64,000 bases of DNA from a bacterium. Lineage in GTDB: Bacteria; Bacillota; Clostridia; Oscillospirales; Acutalibacteraceae. This document shows positions 37,042 to 45,283 of the stretch, one piece after another. The notes beneath the pieces are model-generated. The model saw only the letters and a list, made by a program, of their open reading frames with translations, did no database searches and was not told the origin of the DNA. The DNA lies in NCBI GenBank assembly GCA_022774755.1, contig JALFLK010000017.1, positions 41,626 through 105,625 of the forward strand, in the 5' to 3' direction. Position numbers and translations under genes: made by a program. How positions within the stretch are numbered: position 1 is the first letter of the stretch; each line of letters begins with the position of its first letter.

Positions 37042-38928
37042 TCACTGTGAATTTCTGTCGTCATCAAGGGATTTTGCTATAAAATCAGCCATTTTATCAG
37101 AGCTTAATCCCAGCTCCTCAAGAGCCTGGTCAATGGACTGCTGCTGAACGTATGTTTCGTCGATTGCCTTTATGTCATAAATTCCGTCAAAGCCCTTCTG
37201 CACAAGTATATCTTCAAAGCTTTCGGCTACACCACCTGCTTTAACGCCCTCTTCAAAAAAGAAAACCTTATCAAAAGCGCAGGCATAATCAACAGCCTTG
37301 GGGTCAATGGGCTTTATTCGGCAAAGCTTGAGAATTGAAAGCTTTATGCCCTGTTTATTTAAAATTTCTCTCGCTTTGCAGGCGTGGGAAAACAATCTGC
37401 CGTAGGTTACAAGGAGAACATCTGCCTTTTCGTCGCCGTAAATGCTGAAATCTATGCTTGATAAGGAAAAATCCTCGGGCTTATACAGCTCTCCGCCTCT
37501 GGGATAGCGGACGGATACAAGCCCCTCGCACATATAAACAGCTGTAAACAGAGAGCGTTCAAGCTCATCAAAATAACAGGGAGAAAAAATGGTTGTTTCG
37601 GGAATGGCGTTGAGCATGGGAACATCGTAAATTCCCTGGTGGGTTTCGCCGTCGTCACCTACTATTCCGGCCCTGTCAACTGCAAGAACTATGTGCAGTT
37701 TTTGCATTGATGCGTCGTGAAGAAGCTGGTCGAAGCTTCGCTGTAAAAAGGTTGAATACACCGCAAAAATAGGGTGCATTCCCTTTGAAGCCAGTCCGCA
37801 GGCAAAGGTCACGGCATGCTCTTCGGCTATTCCTACATCAAAAAAGCGTTCCTTATATTCCTTTGAAAACCTTAAAAGCCCTGTGCCTAAGGTCATAGCC
37901 GCCGTTATTCCGCAGATTTTTTTATCGTTTTCTGCAAGCTTGCATATGCAGTCGCCGAAAAATGCGGAAAAGCCTTTTTTCTGAGAAATAACCTCTCCTG
38001 TTTCAATATCAAACTTGCCTATACCGTGGAACTCTCCCGGATTGCTTTCGGCAGGCTGATAGCCTTTGCCTTTTTTGGTTACAACATGAATAAGCACAGG
38101 TGAATTTATCTGTTTTGCGGCGGTAAAAGCGTTTTTAAGCTCGTCCAAATCGTGACCGTCAATGGGTCCTAAGTAGGTAAATCCCAAAAAGTCAAAGAGG
38201 GTATTTTTATAAATAAGGTTCTTGATTCGTGACTTGCTTCCGTGAAGGAAGTGTTTAATGGGGCGTCCGATTAGGGGCGTTTTCAGCAAAATATGCTCAA
38301 CACGCCTTTTAAAGCGGATATACCAGGGTTTCACACGAACGCTTGCAAGGTACCTTGCCATTGCGCCCACGTTTTTGGATATAGACATTTTGTTGTCATT
38401 TAAGACAACTATAAAATTCTTTTTGAATCTTCCTGCATTGTTTAAGCCCTCATACGCCATTCCGCCTGTCAGAGAGCCGTCGCCGATTACCGCAACGGTA
38501 TGGCTTTGGTCGCCTTTCAAAGCTTTTGCTCTGGCAATTCCGTAAGCCGCAGAAATAGAAGTACTGCTGTGACCTGCGTTAAAGTCGTCATACTTGCTTT
38601 CAAGGCGTTTCGGAAAGCCCGACAAGCCGTCCTTTTGACGGATAGTGTCAATTTCGTCAAATCTGCCCGTAAGCATTTTATGGGTGTAGCTTTGATGGCC
38701 TACATCCCAGACAATGCTGTCCTTAGGCGTGTTAAAGCAGTAGTGAAGCATTACCGTAAGCTCTACAACGCCTAAATTGGGCGAAAGGTGACCGCCGTTT
38801 TTTGAAACGGTTTCTACAAGCTTAAGGCGGATTTCTTCGCAAAGCTTTTCAAGCTGGGCTTTGTTAAGACTTTTTAAATCTGAAGGATATTTGATTTTTG
38901 ACAAGTATTCAAAATCATTTCCGTTCAT
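37042..38928 (-). CDS. dxs: 1-deoxy-D-xylulose-5-phosphate synthase
   Basis: A 628-residue thiamine-diphosphate enzyme condensing pyruvate and glyceraldehyde 3-phosphate, the first step of the MEP isoprenoid pathway. The ThDP/Mg motif is VIGDGSLTGGMAYEGLNNAG with GDG...N; the active-site glutamate lies in the DVGIAEEHAV region (about 370), and DRAGIVGDDGETHQG (about 420) is typical of Dxs against transketolase. It is downstream of ispA, joining precursor supply and chain elongation. The ribosome site is weak (GGGAAATGAAA). Confidence 0.96.
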   Translation of the reverse strand: MNGNDFEYLSKIKYPSDLKSLNKAQLEKLCEEIRLKLVETVSKNGGHLSPNLGVVELTVMLHYCFNTPKDSIVWDVGHQSYTHKMLTGRFDEIDTIRQKDGLSGFPKRLESKYDDFNAGHSSTSISAAYGIARAKALKGDQSHTVAVIGDGSLTGGMAYEGLNNAGRFKKNFIVVLNDNKMSISKNVGAMARYLASVRVKPWYIRFKRRVEHILLKTPLIGRPIKHFLHGSKSRIKNLIYKNTLFDFLGFTYLGPIDGHDLDELKNAFTAAKQINSPVLIHVVTKKGKGYQPAESNPGEFHGIGKFDIETGEVISQKKGFSAFFGDCICKLAENDKKICGITAAMTLGTGLLRFSKEYKERFFDVGIAEEHAVTFACGLASKGMHPIFAVYSTFLQRSFDQLLHDASMQKLHIVLAVDRAGIVGDDGETHQGIYDVPMLNAIPETTIFSPCYFDELERSLFTAVYMCEGLVSVRYPRGGELYKPEDFSLSSIDFSIYGDEKADVLLVTYGRLFSHACKAREILNKQGIKLSILKLCRIKPIDPKAVDYACAFDKVFFFEEGVKAGGVAESFEDILVQKGFDGIYDIKAIDETYVQQQSIDQALEELGLSSDKMADFIAKSLDDDRNSQ

Positions 38929-38968
38929 TTTTCATTTCCCTATCTTTATAAAATTCCCTTTTGTTTGG

Positions 38969-39002
38969 AACCGATTACTTATTTGTGTGAAACCGATTAC
39001 TT
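38969..39002. repeat. Short direct repeat at the ispA 3' end
   Basis: AACCGATTACTT occurs at 38969-38980 and again at 38991-39002, a 22-base period. The ispA stop codon lies in the second copy, so the repeat looks like a small duplication of the gene end. No stem-loop is formed. Confidence 0.6.
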
Positions 39003-39869
39003 TTTTCGGTTGGCAAGCTGTTTTGCAAAGTCGGCAAGCTCTGAGGTATCTCCCTCAAAAGCGTTTAAGGCGTTTATTGCTTTGTGGGTATAGCTTTCAA
39101 CAAGATTTTTGCACTCTTCTATGCCCAAAAGCGAAACATATGTTGACTTGCTGTTTTCTTTGTCGCTTCCCACGGGCTTGCCAAGCTCTTCATTTGAGGA
39201 GGTTACATCAAGAATATCATCTACAATCTGAAAAGCAATGCCGATATACTCGCCGTATTCTTCGGCGGCGGCGATTTTCTCGTTATCTGCGCCGGCGGCA
39301 ATACATCCCAAAGCACAGGCTGATTTAATGAGGGAGCTTGTTTTTTTGCTGTCCATTTCTCTTAAAACCTCAATGGGAGCGTTTTTATCCTCATACGCAA
39401 GGTCTATTGCCTGCCCCCCGGCCATACCCTGTGCTCCGCAATAATAAGAAAGACAGTTTACAGCCTTTACGCAAGCCTGTTCTCCGGCAAGGCTTACGGT
39501 TTCGGGGGCGGTCATAATTCTGAAAGCAAGGCTTTGCAAAGCGTCGCCGGCAAGCAAGGCGGTGTCTTCGCCGTAAACTATGTGGTTTGAGGGCTTGCCC
39601 CGACGATAATCGTCGTTGTCCATACAGGGCAAATCGTCGTGAATCAGCGAATAGGTGTGAATCATCTCTACTGCACAGCCAAATGGCAGAGCTTTTTGGG
39701 GCACTTCTCCGCAAAGCCTGCAAAATTCAAGAGCAAGAGTCGGACGGACACGCTTTCCGCCTGCTTTGAGAGAATACTCCATTGCCTCTATTAGATTTTT
39801 TTCGTAAACATTCTTTGAGGGCAGATATGAATAGAGGGCGTCCTCTATCAGCTTAGTGTAATCGTTCAT
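38997..39869 (-). CDS. ispA: Polyprenyl (farnesyl/geranyl) diphosphate synthase
   Basis: A 290-residue short-chain prenyltransferase. The first Asp-rich motif is DDLPCMDNDDYRRG (about 84-97) and the second QIVDDILDVTSSNEELGK (about 220-237), which bind Mg-diphosphates. The spacing DDLPCMD with a small residue upstream fits a C15 product, but geranyl or geranylgeranyl specificity cannot be settled here. It overlaps xseB by ATGA and precedes dxs by 68 bases. Confidence 0.94.
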   Translation of the reverse strand: MNDYTKLIEDALYSYLPSKNVYEKNLIEAMEYSLKAGGKRVRPTLALEFCRLCGEVPQKALPFGCAVEMIHTYSLIHDDLPCMDNDDYRRGKPSNHIVYGEDTALLAGDALQSLAFRIMTAPETVSLAGEQACVKAVNCLSYYCGAQGMAGGQAIDLAYEDKNAPIEVLREMDSKKTSSLIKSACALGCIAAGADNEKIAAAEEYGEYIGIAFQIVDDILDVTSSNEELGKPVGSDKENSKSTYVSLLGIEECKNLVESYTHKAINALNAFEGDTSELADFAKQLANRKK

Positions 39870-40093
39870 TGTAAATCTCCGTTAATGCCTGACTTTTCAA
39901 GCAGTTTTTCGTTAATGTCTTTAATCTCGCCTTTGTATCTTTCAAGCTGTTTACAGCAGTAATCAAGCAACAGACACGCCTCTTTGTATACCTTTAAGGT
40001 TTCATCAAGGGTCATTTTGCCTGATTCCAGCATTGAAACGGCTGATTCAAGCTTTGCATTTGCCTGTTCAAAGGTTAAGTTTTCAAGTTCCAT
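39866..40093 (-). CDS. xseB: Exodeoxyribonuclease VII small subunit
   Basis: A 75-residue helical hairpin protein. ENLTFEQANAKLESAVSMLE and DETLKVYKEACLLLDYCCKQ are the conserved halves of the family. It binds the large subunit XseA, which normally is encoded next door; here the upstream neighbour is whiA, 8 bases away, and no xseA occurs in the window. Confidence 0.93.
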   Translation of the reverse strand: MELENLTFEQANAKLESAVSMLESGKMTLDETLKVYKEACLLLDYCCKQLERYKGEIKDINEKLLEKSGINGDLQ

Positions 40094-40101
40094 AATATCA
40101 C

Positions 40102-41019
40102 CTATAAATCTTCTGCAATTTGCAGGATTCTATGTATTCTGTGGTTTACTCCGCTTCGTGAAATTTCGGGGGTTAAAGCCTGACCTAAACTTCGCAGGGA
40201 CATATCGGGGTTTTCAAGGCGAAGCAGGGCAATTTCACGCAAATCGTCGGGCAGACTTTCAAGCCCTTTTTTATTCTTGATTTTTTCTATGGCATTTATT
40301 TGCACAGCCGAGGCGGCGGCTGACTTCTGGATATTGGCAATCTCAGAATTTCTGCGTCTGTTCACATTATTTCTTACCTGTTTAACGGCTTTTGCGCCCA
40401 TTATTTCCATTGCGGAATTGGGCGCTCCCATAAATGTCAGCAGGTCGGTAATTTCTTCGCTGCCCTTAATATAAACAACATAAATTCCGCTGCGGTTTGT
40501 AACCCGTGGCCGTAATTCAGACTGAAACAGCTCTTCTATTACTCTGCACAAGTCCTCGCAAAGATTTTTATATGGCACGGAAAACTCCAGATGATAGGAC
40601 TTTTCCGGGTCGGTAATTGAGCCGCAGCTTAAGAACACGCCCCTCATAAAAGACGCCATATCGTCCCTGTTATCAAGGTTAGCCCAGTTTATTCTGAGAT
40701 TTATCTGACGGGAATAATGCCCGAAATCCTCAAAAATACGCCTGCAGTCGTTTTCGTCAATAAAATTGACGGTATAGAGCCGTGTGTTGTTTTTTTTAGC
40801 TTTTAAAATACTTGTTTTTTCTATTAAAGGACAAAAAAGGTTCATTGCCAAATTAACATACCGGTTGACGGTATAGTTGTTTTCTGTTTTAAAGGTTATG
40901 GCTTTTTCCGAAAACTTCTTTGCAAAAAGCATCATACCGTAAAGCTCCGCCCGAAGAAGTTGGGGCGATGAAGAAGTGTCGGAGCAAAGCTCCTTTTTCA
41001 CCTGTGATGCAAATGACAT
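40102..41019 (-). CDS. whiA: Sporulation/division regulator WhiA
   Basis: About 305 residues: a degenerate LAGLIDADG homing-endonuclease fold (about 1-200) with FLSCGSITDPEKSYHLEF, and a C-terminal helix-turn-helix (about 220-305: SLRSLGQALTPEISRSGVNH) that binds DNA. In Bacillus it affects cell division and chromosome segregation. I use ATG 41019 (MSFASQVKKEL), the family start, not the GTG nine bases upstream. It follows rapZ by 47 bases; yvcK, normally in between, is missing. Confidence 0.93.
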   Translation of the reverse strand: MSFASQVKKELCSDTSSSPQLLRAELYGMMLFAKKFSEKAITFKTENNYTVNRYVNLAMNLFCPLIEKTSILKAKKNNTRLYTVNFIDENDCRRIFEDFGHYSRQINLRINWANLDNRDDMASFMRGVFLSCGSITDPEKSYHLEFSVPYKNLCEDLCRVIEELFQSELRPRVTNRSGIYVVYIKGSEEITDLLTFMGAPNSAMEIMGAKAVKQVRNNVNRRRNSEIANIQKSAAASAVQINAIEKIKNKKGLESLPDDLREIALLRLENPDMSLRSLGQALTPEISRSGVNHRIHRILQIAEDL

Positions 41020-41066
41020 AAATATCACTTTCTGTATTGTTTTTAAGCTGTATGCTTAAACTGAAT

Positions 41067-41939
41067 TTACTGTACGGTTTTGAAAATATCCCTGTGGTGC
41101 AGGGTTGATTTGCAGCCTTTTTCAAGGAAATGATGGTTTAAAAGTCTTGCAATGGTAACGCTGCGGTGCTTTCCTCCCGTACAGCCGATTCCCACTACCA
41201 GCTCGCTTTTGCCCTCTTTTTGGTAAAGAGGCACAGAGTAGTCCAGAAAATCCAATACCCTTGACACAAACTCCTGTGTTTCTTCAAAGCCCAGAACATA
41301 CTCTCTGACAGGCAAATCCAAGCCCGTCTGGGGTTTAAGCTCCGGAATATAATAGGGATTGGGCAGACACCTTACATCAAAAATCAAGTCAGCTTCAAGG
41401 GGAATACCGTACTTAAAGCCGAAAGACATAAACGTAACTATTAAGCTGTCTGAGGATTTATCAAGAAAAATATTGTTAATACGCTCTTTGAGCTGTTTAT
41501 TTGACATATAAGTGGTGTCAATTACATAATCGGCGGACTTTTTAAGATACGACAGAGATTTCCTTTCAAGGTGCAATGCGTCCTCGGTTGTTCCGCTTTC
41601 TACCCTGTCAGCCAAAGGATGATGACGGCGGGTTTCTTTGAACCTTTTGATTATTACATCATCTTTAGCGTCAAGGAACAGAATTTTAAAGTTTTTGTTT
41701 TCCTGTCGCATTTTGTGGATTTCTACTGCTAAATCTTCAAAGCTCTCTCCGCCTCTTACATCTATAACAACGGCAACCCTTTTCATCAGGGGGTCGGCAC
41801 TTTTTTCGCACAAATCGTAGAAAACGCCTAAAAGGGTTGAGGGTATATTATCTACGCAATAATAGCCTATGTCCTCCATAGCTCTCAGTGCGTTGGACTT
41901 GCCCGCACCCGAAAGCCCTGTAAAAATTAAAAATTCCAT
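41067..41939 (-). CDS. rapZ: RapZ/YvcJ nucleotide-binding protein
   Basis: A 290-residue P-loop protein. Walker A is GLSGAGKS (8-15); the C-terminal half has IGCTGGKHRSVTIARLL (about 250-265), the metabolite/RNA-binding RapZ-C signature. In E. coli RapZ guides RNase E to a small RNA controlling GlcN6P synthase; the Bacillus homologue YvcJ affects competence and hydrolyses GTP. Between murB and whiA, as is usual. Confidence 0.94.
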   Translation of the reverse strand: MEFLIFTGLSGAGKSNALRAMEDIGYYCVDNIPSTLLGVFYDLCEKSADPLMKRVAVVIDVRGGESFEDLAVEIHKMRQENKNFKILFLDAKDDVIIKRFKETRRHHPLADRVESGTTEDALHLERKSLSYLKKSADYVIDTTYMSNKQLKERINNIFLDKSSDSLIVTFMSFGFKYGIPLEADLIFDVRCLPNPYYIPELKPQTGLDLPVREYVLGFEETQEFVSRVLDFLDYSVPLYQKEGKSELVVGIGCTGGKHRSVTIARLLNHHFLEKGCKSTLHHRDIFKTVQ

Positions 41940-41950
41940 AATATCACCGT

Positions 41951-42859
41951 TTATTCAACATATACAATCTCTCGTTCCAGAAAATATCCCGTTTCGGCAT
42001 TTACCTTTTCCTGCACCTTAGAAATAAGGCTCAGCACATCTTCGCACGTTGCCGTGCCTGTATTTATTATAAAGCCTGCGTGTTTGTCGCTTACCTTTGC
42101 TCCGCCCACAGTCAGCCCTTTAAGGCCGCATTTTTCAATCAATGCGCCTGCATAATTACCCTCCGGCCGTTTAAAAACGCTTCCTGCGCTGGGATAATCA
42201 AGGGGCTGTTTTGCTTTTCTGCGGTCCATATAGTCGTCCATTTTACTGCGGATTTCAACAGGGTCGCCCTGGCTGAGCTTTACGGTTACGCCTAAAATAA
42301 TACATCCGTTTTCTCTGTAAACGCTTGTTCTGTAGCCTAAATTAAGCTTATCGGCGCTTAGGGTTTCCACCCTGCCGTCCTTGTTCATATGGGTAACGGA
42401 ATAGACAACATCCTTCATTTCTCCGCCGTAGGCTCCTGCGTTCATATACAGCGCACCGCCTGCGCTCCCGGGAATTCCCCAACCGAATTCAAGTCCTGTA
42501 AGATTAAGGGACAGCGCCTTTGAGCAGAGCTTTGCAAGGCTTGAGGCACTTCCGCAATAAATTGTGTTATTGTCAAGGACGCTTATCGCTTTAAAATCAC
42601 CGTCCAAAGCAATAACAACTCCGCTTATTCCCTTGTCGCTTACAAGGAGATTACTGCCCTTTCCCAATATCATATAAGGCACAGACTCACGGTTGCAGAT
42701 TTTTACTATCTCTGCAAGCTGGCTGGGCTTTTTGACCTTAACGAATAGCTCTGCGCCGCCGCCGATTTTAAAGGTGGTGTGCAGGCTCATAGGCTCCCCG
42801 GTCTTGACTTCGCATTTTAAAATGTCCGCCATATTTTTTACAATAGAAACAGAATTCAT
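41951..42859 (-). CDS. murB: UDP-N-acetylenolpyruvoylglucosamine reductase
   Basis: A 302-residue FAD enzyme making UDP-MurNAc for peptidoglycan. FAD-binding MILGKGSNLLVSDKGISGVV (about 58-77), GWGIPGSAGGALYMNAGAYG (about 125-145), and the catalytic SAGSVFKRPEG serine (about 222) with the C-terminal Glu near GTATCEDVLSLI. Loop composition fits the type II MurB found in Firmicutes. ATG behind GGAGG. Confidence 0.96.
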   Translation of the reverse strand: MNSVSIVKNMADILKCEVKTGEPMSLHTTFKIGGGAELFVKVKKPSQLAEIVKICNRESVPYMILGKGSNLLVSDKGISGVVIALDGDFKAISVLDNNTIYCGSASSLAKLCSKALSLNLTGLEFGWGIPGSAGGALYMNAGAYGGEMKDVVYSVTHMNKDGRVETLSADKLNLGYRTSVYRENGCIILGVTVKLSQGDPVEIRSKMDDYMDRRKAKQPLDYPSAGSVFKRPEGNYAGALIEKCGLKGLTVGGAKVSDKHAGFIINTGTATCEDVLSLISKVQEKVNAETGYFLEREIVYVE

Positions 42860-42873
42860 ATTTCCTCCGAAAA

Positions 42874-43593
42874 TTACAGCTCAATGTGTTTTTCTTTCAT
42901 ATATGCCTGCATAGTTTCCACCGAACCGTTTACAATCAGCTTCTGAGGAAAATCCAAGTCTTTCAGCACCTTTAAGGCAGGCTCTGCTCTGCCTACATAT
43001 GTAGAAAAATGTGCGTCGGTATCCACAACTATACGGGCGTTGTTTTTTTTACAAATTTTGATAATATCTATGCAGTTGGACATTGAGGATTTTTTGAAAT
43101 TAAAGGTTGAATTGTTAATTTCGATAAGTATGCCGTTTTTGGCAAGCTGAGGTATTACCTTTTCGTAATCGTACTTGAACACCTCTGTACCGCTGTGTCC
43201 CACAGCGTTTATATGCTTGTTATCTGCAAGCTTTAAGTAAGCGTTGGTGCATTTTTCAAAGGACGGCTGACCTTCTATGGTAATTGTATGCATAGAGGCA
43301 ACAATCCAGTCTAATTTTGAGGCAAGACTGTCTTCGCAGTCAATATTCCCCTCATAATCGGTAATGTTTGCCTCCATTCCCTTTAACATTCTTACGCCGA
43401 AAAGCTCCTTTGGGATAAGACCCAAGGATTCAAAGTAATAAGCCCCGGGAGCGCCGGGCATCCTTCTGCCGTGGTCGGTAAGTGCAAGGGCGTAAAGTCC
43501 TGCGTCTGCCGCTGCCTGAGCCATTTCGGTTACTGTTGAATAGGCGTGGGTTGAGGCTATAGTGTGGGTGTGAAGGTCTGCAATAATCTTCAT
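42874..43593 (-). CDS. PHP-domain phosphoesterase (YcdX-like)
   Basis: A 239-residue metal-dependent hydrolase of the PHP superfamily. Metal ligands appear in IADLHTHTIASTHAYSTVTE (His7, His9, His14 region), LALTDHG (about 40), ASMHTIT (about 95), GHSGTEVF and DTDAHFSTYVG (about 195). Substrate is unknown; relatives include phosphatases. It lies one base after hprK, and this hprK-PHP-murB-rapZ order recurs in Clostridia. Confidence 0.9.
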   Translation of the reverse strand: MKIIADLHTHTIASTHAYSTVTEMAQAAADAGLYALALTDHGRRMPGAPGAYYFESLGLIPKELFGVRMLKGMEANITDYEGNIDCEDSLASKLDWIVASMHTITIEGQPSFEKCTNAYLKLADNKHINAVGHSGTEVFKYDYEKVIPQLAKNGILIEINNSTFNFKKSSMSNCIDIIKICKKNNARIVVDTDAHFSTYVGRAEPALKVLKDLDFPQKLIVNGSVETMQAYMKEKHIEL

Positions 43594-43594
43594 T

Positions 43595-44560
43595 TTATTC
43601 CCAGCTTTCTACAATCTTCTTTTCCTTTTGCTCTTTCTCAACGGGCATTCCAAGGCTTTCAAGAAGCTCGTATGCAGCGTTATAGCCCAATTTCTTCTGC
43701 CTGTTGTTCATAGCTGCTACTTCAATGATAATAGCTATATTTCTGCCGGGCTTAACGGGAATTGTAACAAGGGGAACGTCTATTCCCAAAATACGCATAT
43801 ACTCGTTTTCTATTCCCATACGGTCATATACTTTCTTTTTATCCCAGAGCTCAAGGCTGATAACCATATTTATCTTTTCCGTAAGCTTTACTGCGCCGAT
43901 ACCGAACAAGCGTCTTGCGTTAATAATGCCTATTCCTCTTAGCTCAATAAAATGACGGATATTCTCAGGAGAAGAACCCACCAAAGTGTTGCTGGAAACA
44001 TGGCGGATTTCTACTGCGTCATCTGCAATAAGGCGGTGGCCTCGTTTAATAAGCTCAATAGCCGCCTCGCTCTTACCGACTCCGCTGTCGCCGATAATAA
44101 GACAGCCCTCGCCGTAAACCTCTACCAAAACGCCGTGGCGTGTGATTCTGGGTGCAAGCTCGTTATTAAGAAACGAAACAAGCGCCGCAGAAAGGGACGA
44201 AGTGCTGTCTTCTGAACAAAGAATAGGTATATTGTGCTCTTTGGCTGAATCGGCAATTTCGTTAGTAGGCTCAAATCCCCTGGTGATAATAACCGCCGGA
44301 GGACTGAATGAAAATATTGCGTCAAGAACATGGCGCTGCTGCTCACTGCCGAATCTGCCCAAATATGAATATTCGGTATTGCCTAAAATGATTATTCTTT
44401 TATTGTCGAAAAATTCAAGATAACCGGTAAGCTCAAGTCCCGGTCGGTTAATGTCGGTAGATGAAATCATAATATCATCTACGGAAGTCGGAGTATAATA
44501 AACCTTAAGGGACAATTCTTTAATTATTTTACCTAAAGAAACTGAAAAATCGGTATTCAT
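43595..44560 (-). CDS. hprK: HPr kinase/phosphorylase
   Basis: A 321-residue bifunctional enzyme that phosphorylates or dephosphorylates Ser46 of HPr and so controls carbon catabolite repression. The N-terminal domain (to about 130) is followed by the P-loop GDSGVGKS (157-164), the catalytic IADDAVEI Asp, and the HprK signature ELRGIGIINARRLFGIGAV (about 203-221). The dependence of the reaction on ATP or pyrophosphate/Pi is a family feature. First gene of a 12-gene minus-strand run ending at recN. Confidence 0.96.
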   Translation of the reverse strand: MNTDFSVSLGKIIKELSLKVYYTPTSVDDIMISSTDINRPGLELTGYLEFFDNKRIIILGNTEYSYLGRFGSEQQRHVLDAIFSFSPPAVIITRGFEPTNEIADSAKEHNIPILCSEDSTSSLSAALVSFLNNELAPRITRHGVLVEVYGEGCLIIGDSGVGKSEAAIELIKRGHRLIADDAVEIRHVSSNTLVGSSPENIRHFIELRGIGIINARRLFGIGAVKLTEKINMVISLELWDKKKVYDRMGIENEYMRILGIDVPLVTIPVKPGRNIAIIIEVAAMNNRQKKLGYNAAYELLESLGMPVEKEQKEKKIVESWE

Positions 44561-44599
44561 ATCTTCACCAACCTGCTTTAAGCATAATTATACAGATTT

Positions 44600-44628
44600 A
44601 TTATACACTATTTCAATCAATTTGAAAA
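44600..44628 (-). promoter_or_regulatory. Predicted sigma-A promoter of hprK
   Basis: Minus strand TTTTCA (44628-44623), 17-base spacer, perfect TATAAT (44605-44600). A second TATAAT-like box (CTGTATAAT) lies 13 bases downstream and may be the real one. The -35 is only 4/6. Confidence 0.5.
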
Positions 44629-44668
44629 TACTTTTATAGCAATATTATAAGAAATTAACAAATTTTAT

Positions 44669-45283
44669 TTACTTTTTTGTCTTTATGGAATAAAATTCCG
44701 TGGAAACTGCGTCTAATTGGCTCTTTGAATACAAAAGAGGAACTTTGGCGAAAAATTGCTCTTTGCTTATAATTTTGTTATAAAAGGAATAAATATTCAC
44801 TAATGTTTCACCGTCACGCTCCTTTGCAATATCACAAAGCTCAATAAGTCTTTCGGTGGGTATGTCCTTCTCAGTCAGCTCATCTATTGCCCCTTTTACC
44901 GCAAACATAACTTTTACCGACGGAGAACACTCGTAATCGTTTTTATAGTATTCAAGGCAATGGCTGACGGTTTTTTCATCTAAAGATGATGAAAGCACTA
45001 TACACTCGGTCTGCGCCAAAAACAGCGACGGCACCGCCGATTGTTCAAGCTTTTCCTTTGCTTGAGCTAATGTTTCGGCTGTAACGGAATATCGGGGCAA
45101 AACAGAGGGATTTTCGTTTTTTATGGTGTTAAAATCAAAGCAAAGCAGGTTTTCGTTGAGAGAATCATTTGCAGGATATATATAAATTGAATCCACAATG
45201 GCGGTTTTATCAATTTCTGCCATTGAACAGCCGTTTAATGAAACGGCAACAATTATGATTAAAAGGCACAGGGCTTTTTTCAA
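44669..45283 (-). CDS. GerAC-like spore germination lipoprotein, short form
   Basis: A 204-residue lipoprotein: signal peptide with lipobox LNGC (Cys at 19), then AEIDKTAIVDSIYIYP, similar in design to the start of Ger(x)C proteins, and a mixed alpha/beta domain. GerAC proteins are usually about 350-400 residues with a C-terminal B3/GerAC domain; that part is missing, and no further reading frame follows before hprK's leader. The TTG start overlaps the gerAB stop by TTGA. Whether it is a natural short form or a truncation is open. Confidence 0.7.
   Translation of the reverse strand: MKKALCLLIIIVAVSLNGCSMAEIDKTAIVDSIYIYPANDSLNENLLCFDFNTIKNENPSVLPRYSVTAETLAQAKEKLEQSAVPSLFLAQTECIVLSSSLDEKTVSHCLEYYKNDYECSPSVKVMFAVKGAIDELTEKDIPTERLIELCDIAKERDGETLVNIYSFYNKIISKEQFFAKVPLLYSKSQLDAVSTEFYSIKTKK

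Noticed and set aside
38861..39328. Plus-strand open frame opposite dxs/ispA
   Set aside because: Arg/Cys/Phe-rich shadow of two real genes with strong motifs on the other strand.
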